The notes under the pieces are model-generated. The model saw only the letters and a program-made list of their open reading frames with translations. It did not search any database and had not been told where the DNA came from. From Halorussus gelatinilyticus (lineage in GTDB: Archaea; Halobacteriota; Halobacteria; Halobacteriales; Haladaptataceae), in assembly GCF_023238445.1 (NCBI RefSeq), contig NZ_CP096658.1:1116001-1180000 (forward strand): a DNA stretch of 64,000 nucleotides. The letters are read 5' to 3'. The translations under genes and the position numbers were made by a program. Positions 56,733 through 64,000 of this stretch are shown piece by piece (position 1 is the stretch's first letter; every line of letters starts with the position of its first letter).

Positions 56733-58319
56733 TCACTCCGCGCCGTTCAACTCGATGTAGCGCGCTTCGATGATGCGCTCGTCGGCTTCCAGCGCCTCCT
56801 TCGCCTCGTCGGGGACCTCCGCATCGAGGGTGTAGACGGTCAGCGCCTCGCCGCCGTGGGCCTCGCGGGCGTTGAACATCCCCGCGATGTTGACCTCGTG
56901 GTCGCCCAGCACGGTGCCGATGAACCCGATGACGCCGGGCACGTCCTCGTTTCGGGCGACCAGCATGTGGCCGTGGGGGATGGCGTCGATGCGGTAGTCG
57001 TCCACGCGGACGATTCGCGGGTCCTCGTCGGCGAACAGCGTCCCCTCGACGCTGATGGACTCGTCGTCGCCCGAGACCGTGACGCGGACGAGGCTCTGGA
57101 AGTCCTCGGTCTGGCGGGTCTTGGACTCCGTTACTTCGACGCCGCGCTCCTCGGCGATTTGGGGCGCGTTGACCGCGTTGACCTGCCATTCGAGCGGTTG
57201 GAACACGCCCTTCTGAGCGCTCGCGGTGACGAGTTCCACGTCCTCCTCGGCGATGTCGCCCTCGTAGTGGACTTCGATGGAGTCGATGCGCTGGTCCAGC
57301 AGTTGGGTCGCTATCTTGCCCGCGGTCTCGGCGAGACCGATGTACGGTTCGACGCGGGGGAACGCGCTCTCGTCGATGGACGGCGCGTTGAGCGCGTTGA
57401 CGACCGGTTCCTCCTCGAAGGCCGCGACCACTTGGTCGGCCGTGCTGGTGGCGACGTTCTCTTGGGCGGCCTCGGTGCTCGCGCCGAGGTGGGGCGTGAC
57501 GATGGCGTCCTCCACGTCGAGCAGGGGGTTGTCGGGCGAGACAGGTTCGTCGGCGAACACGTCCACCGCGGCCCCCGCGAGGACGCCCTCCTCGACGGCT
57601 TCGGCGAGCGCGTCCTCGTCCACGACGCCGCCGCGGGCGCAGTTGACGAGGTAGCCGCCTTCGAGTTGGGCGAGTTCCTCCTCGCCGATGAGGTTCTCCG
57701 TCTCGGGGGTCAGCGGCGTGTGAACCGTCAGGAAGTCGCCGCGGTCGAGACACTCGTCGAGTTCCACCAGTTCCGCGCCGAGTTGCTCGGCGCGGTCCTC
57801 GCTGATGTAGGGGTCGTAGGCCACGAGGTCCATCCCGAGCGAGTGGAGTTTCTTCGCGACCTCTTGGCCGACCCGACCCAGTCCGACGATGCCGAGGGTC
57901 TTGCCGTTGAGTTCGGTGCCGAGGTAGTCGCCCTTGGCCCACTCGCCGTCCTTGAGTCGGGCGTGGGCCTGCGGAATCGAACGCGCGCTGGCGAACGCCA
58001 TCGCCACGGTGTGTTCCGCGGCGGCCCGGACGTTGCCCTCCGGCGCGTTGGCGACGATGACGCCGTGTTCGGTCGCCGATTCGATGTCGATGTTATCGAC
58101 GCCGATACCCGCACGGCCGACGATGACGAGGTCCGGGGCGGCCTCGAAGACCTCCGCTGTCACGTCGGTTCCCGAGCGCACGATGAGCCCGTTGGCGTCC
58201 GAGACAGCAGACAGAAGCGCGTCCCCTTCCACGTCGTAGGCGGTCTCGACTTCGTGACCGGCGTCCCGAAGTCGCTCTAAGCCTGCGTCGGCGATGGGGT
58301 CCGTTACGAGGACCTTCAT
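56733..58319 (-). CDS. serA: D-3-phosphoglycerate dehydrogenase
   Basis: A 528-residue NAD-dependent enzyme for the first step of serine synthesis. The catalytic region carries GRAGIGVDNID (about 69-79), the Rossmann loop GIVGLGRVGQEVA (about 144-156), VNCARGGVVDE with the catalytic Arg, and TPHLGASTEAAQ with the catalytic His. An allosteric-substrate-binding domain (about 320-450) and a C-terminal ACT domain with GVIGFIGTVLGDHEVNIAGM make this the long type, usually sensitive to serine. The ATG at 58319 (MKVLVTD) is the usual start. Confidence 0.95.
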   Translation of the reverse strand: MKVLVTDPIADAGLERLRDAGHEVETAYDVEGDALLSAVSDANGLIVRSGTDVTAEVFEAAPDLVIVGRAGIGVDNIDIESATEHGVIVANAPEGNVRAAAEHTVAMAFASARSIPQAHARLKDGEWAKGDYLGTELNGKTLGIVGLGRVGQEVAKKLHSLGMDLVAYDPYISEDRAEQLGAELVELDECLDRGDFLTVHTPLTPETENLIGEEELAQLEGGYLVNCARGGVVDEDALAEAVEEGVLAGAAVDVFADEPVSPDNPLLDVEDAIVTPHLGASTEAAQENVATSTADQVVAAFEEEPVVNALNAPSIDESAFPRVEPYIGLAETAGKIATQLLDQRIDSIEVHYEGDIAEEDVELVTASAQKGVFQPLEWQVNAVNAPQIAEERGVEVTESKTRQTEDFQSLVRVTVSGDDESISVEGTLFADEDPRIVRVDDYRIDAIPHGHMLVARNEDVPGVIGFIGTVLGDHEVNIAGMFNAREAHGGEALTVYTLDAEVPDEAKEALEADERIIEARYIELNGAE

Positions 58320-58449
58320 GACTGTCTTCACTCGTGCCGCCGGGATAACCCTTTCCTCGCCCGTGTCTTTTGCCAGAAGTCCCTCGAATCGGCACTCAAC
58401 GGCGACGCTGGCGCGGGGATTTAACCGACGCTCGCTCGATGTACGCCGC

Positions 58450-59649
58450 GTGACCAGTCTCCTCCTCTACCTCGGCGTCGCAGTCGCCATCTTCGTCGGC
58501 TTCAACATCGGCGGGTCGAACACGGGCGTCGCGTTCGGCCCGGCGGTCGGGAGCGGAACCGTCTCGAAGTTAGGCGCGGGCGTGCTGATGAGCTTCTTCT
58601 TCCTGCTGGGCGGGTGGACGCTCGGCCGCCGAGTCGTGGACACGCTCGGCGAGGACCTCGTGGCGGGCGACCCCTTCACGATGCGCGTGGCGGTCGCCGT
58701 CCTGCTGTTCATCGGGTTGGCGCTGTTCGCCGGGAACGTCCTCGGCGTCCCGGCCTCCACGTCGATGACCGCGGTCGGCGCAATCGTCGGGTTGGGTCTC
58801 GCCATCGGCCGACTGAAGACGGCCGCCGTCCTCGAAATCGTCGGCTGGTGGCTCGTCGCGCCCATCGTCGGCTTCTGGGTCAGCGCGATGGTCGGACGCT
58901 ACTGGTACGACGACTTGGACGCGTACATCGACATCGACCGGAGCGAGGGTCCGCTGGTGACGTTCGACCGGTCCGACGGGCTTCCGAAGCCGGAACTCGG
59001 GCCGGGGACTACCCGGCGGGAGTTCGGCGGCACGCTCCTCGTGGTCGGCATCGGCTGTTACATGGCGTTCTCGGCGGGCACGAGCAACGTGGCGAACGCG
59101 GTCGCGCCGCTCGTCGGCAACGGCGCGATTTCGATGACGCAGGGCGTCCTGCTCGCGGCCGGCGCGACCGCAATCGGCGCGCTCACCATCGCGCGTCGGA
59201 CGCTCGACACCGTGGGCAACGACCTCACCGACCTCCCGCTGGTCGCGGCGGTCGTCGTCGCGGTCGTGAGTTCCTCCATCGTGACGGTGCTGTCGGCGCT
59301 CTCCATCCCCGCGAGCTTCGTCGTCATCGCCACGATGAGCGTCGTCGGTCTCGGCTGGGGACGCGCCACGGTCGCCGACCCGGTGCCCGACCACGCCGAG
59401 GTTCCGGGTGCGAGCGTCGGCGTCCCCGGCGAGAGCGCCAGCATGCCCGGCGAGAGGGTCGGCCCCGCCCGCGAGACGCCGGACGCGGAACTCGACCCCG
59501 ACGCGGGCACGGCCGCGGACGGCGACCCGTCAGCGGCCGAACTCTACCAGCCGGCGACGACCGCGAGGGTCGTCCTCTTGCAGAACCTCGTCCCCGGAAT
59601 CGCGACGGTCGTCGCGTACGTCGTTTTCCGGTACGTGCCGATTCTGTGA
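58450..59649 (+). CDS. Pit-family inorganic phosphate permease, copy 1
   Basis: A 399-residue member of the PitA/PHO-4 family with about ten helices. Both halves carry the family repeat: FVGFNIGGSNTGVAFGPAVG at about 15-34 and FSAGTSNVANAVAPLVGN at about 204-221. GVPASTSMTAVGAI follows the first. The hydrophilic loop near 315-360 is Gly/Pro/Asp-rich. It imports phosphate with protons or sodium in relatives; the substrate could also be sulfate. The GTG start at 58450 is preceded by a TTTAAC promoter-like element. Confidence 0.86.
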   Translation: MTSLLLYLGVAVAIFVGFNIGGSNTGVAFGPAVGSGTVSKLGAGVLMSFFFLLGGWTLGRRVVDTLGEDLVAGDPFTMRVAVAVLLFIGLALFAGNVLGVPASTSMTAVGAIVGLGLAIGRLKTAAVLEIVGWWLVAPIVGFWVSAMVGRYWYDDLDAYIDIDRSEGPLVTFDRSDGLPKPELGPGTTRREFGGTLLVVGIGCYMAFSAGTSNVANAVAPLVGNGAISMTQGVLLAAGATAIGALTIARRTLDTVGNDLTDLPLVAAVVVAVVSSSIVTVLSALSIPASFVVIATMSVVGLGWGRATVADPVPDHAEVPGASVGVPGESASMPGERVGPARETPDAELDPDAGTAADGDPSAAELYQPATTARVVLLQNLVPGIATVVAYVVFRYVPIL

Positions 59650-59717
59650 GGCGGCGAGCGCGACCGTCCTGATTCGAATCCGACACGATTTAACTGTCGG
59701 CTGTTCATCGTTTCGGT

Positions 59718-60947
59718 GTGTTCAGCGCACTACTGGTCCTCGGCGTCGCGGTCGCGGTCTTCGTCGGGTTCAACATCGGCGGTTCCTCGACCGGCGTCGC
59801 CTTCGGTCCCGCGGTCGGCAGCGGCGTGACCTCGAAGGTCGCGGCCGCCGCCCTGATGTCCGGGTTCGCCCTCCTCGGCGGCGCGACCGTCGGGCGAGGC
59901 GTCATCAAGACGTTGGGCGGTCGAGTCGTCGCGGCGAGTCACTTCAACCTCGCGGCGGGCGTGGTGGTCCTGTTCTTCGTCGGGGTCGCCCTCCTCGTGT
60001 CGAACCTGTTCGGCGTGCCCGCCTCCACCTCGATGACCGCGGTGGGAGCCATCGCGGGAATGGGCTTGGCCGGCGGCTTCCTCCGGTGGGCGAAGGTCGG
60101 CGAAATCGTCTCGTGGTGGCTCGTCTCGCCGATTCTCGCGTTCTGGACCTGCGCGGTCGTGGGTCGGTACCTCTACCCCCACCTCGCGGCCAGATTCAGC
60201 ATCGAGCGGTCGTCGGGGCCGTTGCTGGACTGGCGGGACCTGCCGGTCGGGTCGGTCCCCGTCGGTCCGGCCGACGGAACGACCCGCGGGGAACTGGTCG
60301 GGAACGGTCTCGTGGTCGCTATCGGCTGTTACATGGCGTTCTCCGCGGGCGCGAGCAACGTGGCCAACGCGGTCGCACCGCTGTACGGCGCGCGGGCGCT
60401 CGGCGGCGAGATGCTCCCCTACGTCGCTATCGGGGCCAGCGCCCTCGCCGTCGGTTCGTTCACCATCGCGCGCCGGACGCTCGACACCGTGGGCAACGAC
60501 CTCACCGACCTCCCGCTGGTCGCCGCGCTCGTCGTCGAGACGGTCAGCGCAAGCCTCATCGGCTTCCTCTCGCACATCGACATTCCGGCGAGCCTCGCGG
60601 TGAGCGCGACGATGAGCATCGTGGGTCTGGGTTGGGGCCGAGCGTCGCGCTCGAAGACCGTCACGGACGTCGCCGGAGCGGCGATAACCGGCGAGAGCGC
60701 CGCGAGCGACGCCGCCGAACCGATGGCGAACGGGACGGGTCGGCGGGCCGGAGACGAAGCGAGCGACGGGACGGGGCGACCCGAGGAAGTCGCCCCCATC
60801 GGCGAGGAGTCCGGCGAATCGAACGCCAGCGACCACTTCGACGCGGCGGCGACCGCCCGCGTCGTCTTCCTCTGGATTCTCACGCCGTCGCTCTCCGCGA
60901 CGGCCTCGTACCTCCTGTTTACCGCCGTCCCGCTCTATACATCGTGA
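59718..60947 (+). CDS. Pit-family inorganic phosphate permease, copy 2
   Basis: A 409-residue paralogue of copy 1 with the same two signature repeats (FVGFNIGGSSTGVAFGPAVG; FSAGASNVANAVAPLYG) and the shared ARRTLDTVGNDLTDLPLVAA block. The hydrophilic loop before the last helix (about 315-375) is longer and differs from copy 1. The GTG start at 59718 lies 68 bp after copy 1, preceded by an ATTTAAC element, so it probably has its own promoter. Confidence 0.86.
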   Translation: MFSALLVLGVAVAVFVGFNIGGSSTGVAFGPAVGSGVTSKVAAAALMSGFALLGGATVGRGVIKTLGGRVVAASHFNLAAGVVVLFFVGVALLVSNLFGVPASTSMTAVGAIAGMGLAGGFLRWAKVGEIVSWWLVSPILAFWTCAVVGRYLYPHLAARFSIERSSGPLLDWRDLPVGSVPVGPADGTTRGELVGNGLVVAIGCYMAFSAGASNVANAVAPLYGARALGGEMLPYVAIGASALAVGSFTIARRTLDTVGNDLTDLPLVAALVVETVSASLIGFLSHIDIPASLAVSATMSIVGLGWGRASRSKTVTDVAGAAITGESAASDAAEPMANGTGRRAGDEASDGTGRPEEVAPIGEESGESNASDHFDAAATARVVFLWILTPSLSATASYLLFTAVPLYTS

Positions 60948-61042
60948 CCGTCAGTTCGGGAGGTCTCGAAGTCGCCACCGCGACCGACGCCGGGAGGTCG
61001 AAAACCGGTACGATTTAACGGCCGACGCGTCTTCGTACAGGT

Positions 61043-62248
61043 GTGATCAGCGTACTCCTACTCGTCGGTCTCGCGGTCGCGGTCTTCGTCGGGTTCAACA
61101 TCGGTGGTTCCTCGACCGGCGTCGCCTTCGGTCCCGCGGTCGGCAGCGGCGTCCTCTCGAAACTCGGTGCCGCCGCGTTGATGGCGAGTTTCGCACTGCT
61201 GGGCGGGTGGACGGTCGGCCGGAACGTCGTGGCGACGATGGGCGGCGAAATCGTCCCCTCGACGCTGTTTACGCTTCCGGCGAGCGTCGGCGTACTCTTC
61301 TTCGTCGGGCTGGCGTTGCTGGTCTCGAACCTGTTCGGCGTGCCCGCCTCCACCTCGATGACCGCCGTGGGTGCCATCGCCGGACTCGGCGTCGCGGCCG
61401 GCGACATCAACTGGGGCGTGATGGGCGGCATCGTCTCGTGGTGGCTCGTCGCGCCCATCGTCGCGTTCTGGGTCTGTGCGGTCATCGGGCGGTACCTCTA
61501 CCCGTATCTGGACGTGTGGTTCCGCATCGACCGGACGGAAGGCCCCCTGTTCGAGTACAACCGCGTGGCGTCGATTCCCTATCCGGTTCCGAGCGCGACG
61601 ACGAATCGCCGCGAGTTGATCAGCAGCGTCCTCGTGGTCGTCATCGGCTGTTACATGGCGTTCTCCGCGGGCGCGAGCAACGTGGCCAACGCGGTCGCAC
61701 CGCTCGTGGGGAGCGGCGAGTTGGGCATCAATCAGGGTATCCTGCTGGCCGCGGGAGCCATCGCGGTCGGCGCGTTCACCATCGCTCGCCGGACGCTCGA
61801 CACCGTGGGCAACGACCTCACCGACCTGCCCCTGCTGGCCGCGCTCATCGTCGAGGTCGTCTCGGCGTCGCTCATCACGTTCCTGTCGTACCTCGGGATT
61901 CCGGCGAGTCTCGCAGTGAGCGCGACGATGTGCATCATCGGTCTCGGGTGGGGCCGGGCGACTCGCACCGTCAAGGTCCGGGACGCCGCGGCCGCCGCGG
62001 TCCGCGGCGAGGGCGAGGAGAGAAGCGAATCCGGCGAGGGCGGCTCGAAGATGTCGGTGGACGCGCTGACCGCCGAACCCGACGACGAAGTGCAGAAAAT
62101 CGGCGAGGAGGACCCCGACGAACTCCAGACGAAGGACCTGTTCGACCCGGCCTCGACCGGTCGCGTCATCATGCTCTGGATTCTGACGCCGAGCGTCTCG
62201 GCGTTGGCGTCGTTCCTCCTGTTCGAGTTCTTCCCGATTTATCGCTAA
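61043..62248 (+). CDS. Pit-family inorganic phosphate permease, copy 3
   Basis: A 401-residue paralogue, closer to copy 2 in the N-terminal half (LLVSNLFGVPASTSMTAVGA is identical). Signatures are FVGFNIGGSSTGVAFGPAVG and FSAGASNVANAVAPLVGS. The loop near 310-365 is strongly acidic. It starts with GTG at 61043, 95 bp after copy 2, again following a GATTTAAC element. All three copies use GTG and the same promoter word. Confidence 0.86.
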   Translation: MISVLLLVGLAVAVFVGFNIGGSSTGVAFGPAVGSGVLSKLGAAALMASFALLGGWTVGRNVVATMGGEIVPSTLFTLPASVGVLFFVGLALLVSNLFGVPASTSMTAVGAIAGLGVAAGDINWGVMGGIVSWWLVAPIVAFWVCAVIGRYLYPYLDVWFRIDRTEGPLFEYNRVASIPYPVPSATTNRRELISSVLVVVIGCYMAFSAGASNVANAVAPLVGSGELGINQGILLAAGAIAVGAFTIARRTLDTVGNDLTDLPLLAALIVEVVSASLITFLSYLGIPASLAVSATMCIIGLGWGRATRTVKVRDAAAAAVRGEGEERSESGEGGSKMSVDALTAEPDDEVQKIGEEDPDELQTKDLFDPASTGRVIMLWILTPSVSALASFLLFEFFPIYR

Positions 62249-62310
62249 CGTCCGGGCGTCTCGGGGGAAAACAATAACTACTAACCATGTCGCGGCCGAA
62301 CCTCCGGGTG

Positions 62311-62700
62311 ATGCCTACCGTAGAATACCTCAACTACGAAGTGCTGGACGACCAGGGCTGGGACATGGACGACGACGACCTCTTCGAGGAGGCCGCCGAC
62401 GCGGACCTCGGCGACGAGGACTACGGCACGCTCGACGTCGCCGAAGGCGAGTACATCCTCGAAGCCGCGGAGGCGCAGGGCTACGACTGGCCCTTCTCGT
62501 GCCGCGCCGGTGCCTGTGCGAACTGCGCCGCCATCGTCAAAGAGGGCGAAATCGACATGGACATGCAGCAGATCCTCTCGGACGAAGAGGTCGAGGACAA
62601 GAACGTCCGCCTGACCTGCATCGGTAGCGCGGCGACCGACGAGGTCCGCATCGTCTACAACGCCAAGCACCTCGACTACCTCCAGAACCGCGTCATCTAA
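62311..62700 (+). CDS. fdx: Haloarchaeal 2Fe-2S ferredoxin
   Basis: A 129-residue plant-type ferredoxin carrying electrons for 2-oxoacid oxidoreductases and other enzymes. Cluster ligands are Cys64, Cys69, Cys72 (CRAGACANC) and Cys103 (LTCIGS). The acidic N-terminal insertion (about 14-40) is the known halophilic addition. The start at [10 protein letters not shown] is chosen because the mature halobacterial ferredoxin begins PTVEYLNY; an upstream ATG at 62287 is not needed. Confidence 0.97.
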   Translation: MPTVEYLNYEVLDDQGWDMDDDDLFEEAADADLGDEDYGTLDVAEGEYILEAAEAQGYDWPFSCRAGACANCAAIVKEGEIDMDMQQILSDEEVEDKNVRLTCIGSAATDEVRIVYNAKHLDYLQNRVI

Positions 62701-63088
62701 TCAACAGCGTAAAACGTTCGTTAAACAGACACGGTGTTCAGCAGAATCGAATCACCCCCGATTCTGTGTTTTTACCGCCAGATAGCCTCTGCATCGTACA
62801 AACTTCTCTGAGTAGCAACTGCCTCAGCAGAACCAATATCCACACTACTGTTTGAAGCATTAGTAGCCACGGGTATTCAACACATCATCGATGGCACTGG
62901 GGCGCATTGAGAACACAGGTAGTTTCGAATAGGGGGTTGTCGCAATAGTAGTTAATACTGACGGGAGAAGTAATTCTTATCCTGCAATCCGCCATTCCGG
63001 GGAAGTGTGCTTCTGGGTCGCACTGGTGGGAGGGAACCGACGCGGGACGAAGAACTGATAACTATGGTTACGCTGTATTCGAAACAAT
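62701..63088. other. AT-richer gene-free stretch before the methyltransferase
   Basis: Apart from the ferredoxin terminator, no gene is supported. Base composition changes from GC-rich host sequence to nearly even, which suggests the edge of an acquired region. A TATA-like ATAACTAT (63058-63065) about 27 bases before 63089 could serve the methyltransferase gene. Confidence 0.5.
62742..62773 (+). terminator. Terminator of the ferredoxin gene
   Basis: CAGAATCG and CGATTCTG form an 8-bp stem with a C-rich loop (62742-62766), followed by TGTTTTT, 41 bp after the ferredoxin stop. Confidence 0.65.
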
Positions 63089-64000
63089 ATGGGTATCCGG
63101 TTCATTGGCCACAAACAAAAACTGGTCTCTGAGATCGTCTCTGTTATCGATTCTACTGTGGGGCAGTCTACTCGTATCGGCGATCTTTTTACCGGTACAG
63201 GCAGTGTTGCAGCAGGTTTGAAGCAATCAGGACATTCCGTTGTTGCTAATGACCTACTCACCCACTGTTGCCTCTCTGCACGCGCCCAACTCTGCAATCC
63301 ACCCCAACCAGCATTTGAGATGCTGCTTGAGGAAGCACCTGAGGTCAGTGAAGTTAGCAACCAATTCATACAGCGTTCGGGATATACACAGACGTTGTCA
63401 TACTTGAATCAGGTTGAGGGCATTCCTGGTTTCGTGTACTCTACCTATTCTCCGGGAGGAACTGCCGACCGAGAGGAGCCAAGACAGTATTTCACGAACG
63501 AAAACGCGAAGCAGATTGATGCAATTCGGCAGAGGGTACATCAGTGGCACAACGACGGGATAATCAGCGATGATGAGCACGCGCTCTTGATCTACGATCT
63601 TATTCAGGCCACAAATGAGGTTGCTAATACGGCCGGAACCTATGGTGCGTTCCTGAAATCATGGTATGAGCGCGCAAAAGAATCGTTGGAATTGACGCCC
63701 TCGGAGATTCCTGATGGACCACTTGATCACAAGATCTTCCAACAGGACGCGAATAAATTAGCTACCGATCTTTCAGTTCCAGCTGTTTATCTTGACCCAC
63801 CGTACACGAAGCGACAATATGCCTCGTACTACCATCTTCCTGAGACAATCTCACAGAAAACGAACCCATCTGTGTCTGGGAAAACCGGCTTACCGGATTG
63901 GAAGCCAAAGAGCTCTGACTACTGCCATAAGCGCAGAGCTGGTGGGAAGTTGGATGGTCTCTTATCTAACCTTGATACAGAGTACGTGTTCCTCAGTTAC
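63089..64000 (+). CDS. D12-class adenine-specific DNA methyltransferase (3' end beyond window)
   Basis: 304 codons without a stop, cut by the window end. Motif I (AdoMet binding) is IGDLFTGTGSVAAGLK (about 30-45) and motif IV is LDPPYTKRQY (about 246-255), the DPPY of N6-adenine or N4-cytosine amino methyltransferases. The order places it with the Dam/D12 (alpha) group. It is much AT-richer than host genes, consistent with a transferred restriction-modification or orphan methylase. A cognate nuclease may lie beyond the window. Confidence 0.88.
   Translation, partial: MGIRFIGHKQKLVSEIVSVIDSTVGQSTRIGDLFTGTGSVAAGLKQSGHSVVANDLLTHCCLSARAQLCNPPQPAFEMLLEEAPEVSEVSNQFIQRSGYTQTLSYLNQVEGIPGFVYSTYSPGGTADREEPRQYFTNENAKQIDAIRQRVHQWHNDGIISDDEHALLIYDLIQATNEVANTAGTYGAFLKSWYERAKESLELTPSEIPDGPLDHKIFQQDANKLATDLSVPAVYLDPPYTKRQYASYYHLPETISQKTNPSVSGKTGLPDWKPKSSDYCHKRRAGGKLDGLLSNLDTEYVFLSY

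Noticed and set aside
1-64000. CRISPR arrays and complete insertion sequences
   Set aside because: No regularly spaced identical repeats and no transposase ORF with recognisable motifs were seen; the repeats present are short inverted or tandem units.

Overview
The window is chromosomal DNA of a halophilic archaeon (class Halobacteria). The evidence is high G+C coding DNA with very acidic proteins, a haloarchaeal-type 2Fe-2S ferredoxin, the LysW/ArgX route to arginine, Tat-type lipoprotein signals, and many leaderless or ATGA-overlapping starts. The genus cannot be fixed from the sequence alone.

Layout. 1-6.1 kb: the start of a very large secreted subtilisin-like protease (its C-terminus lies outside the window), then a UPF0200/UPF0201 pair and tRNA-Arg(UCU). 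6.15-26.9 kb: an integrated element of about 20.7 kb, bounded by a 17-bp repeat of the tRNA 3' end and carrying a tyrosine recombinase beside the far repeat. Its minus-strand core is a short membrane protein, a PKD surface protein, a TatA homologue, a Tat-signal envelope (spike-like) protein, two membrane proteins and a P-loop ATPase. This has the architecture of a pleolipovirus-type provirus. Around the core lie nine tightly overlapping small genes, a winged-helix regulator, a candidate replication protein beside a palindrome-rich GTAC cluster (possible origin), and plus-strand cargo that includes a GmrSD-like restriction protein. A second, catalytic-domain-only recombinase follows the cargo, so the cargo may be a separate module.

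27-37.7 kb: housekeeping genes (M29 aminopeptidase, threonine aldolase, membrane-anchored HTH regulator, metallophosphoesterase, CDF transporter, XPD-like helicase, 2H phosphoesterase) and several small membrane or Tat proteins. 37.75-47.1 kb: argG and argH followed by lysW, argX, argC, argB, argD, argE/lysK and argF, encoding LysW-tethered synthesis from glutamate to ornithine and then to arginine. 47.1-58.3 kb: Mn catalase, threonine synthase, MFS transporter, HtpX protease, a GH99-like Tat lipoprotein and SerA. Between them are a decayed alpha/beta hydrolase and an ABC exporter operon truncated at both ends. 58.4-62.2 kb: three tandem Pit-family permeases. 62.3-64 kb: ferredoxin, then an AT-richer stretch with a D12-class adenine methyltransferase cut by the window end.

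The most interesting feature is the provirus-encoded TatA (57 aa). It overlaps the PKD surface-protein gene by 4 bases and lies 27 bases upstream of a twin-arginine envelope protein. This suggests that the virus supplies part of the export machinery for its own spike.
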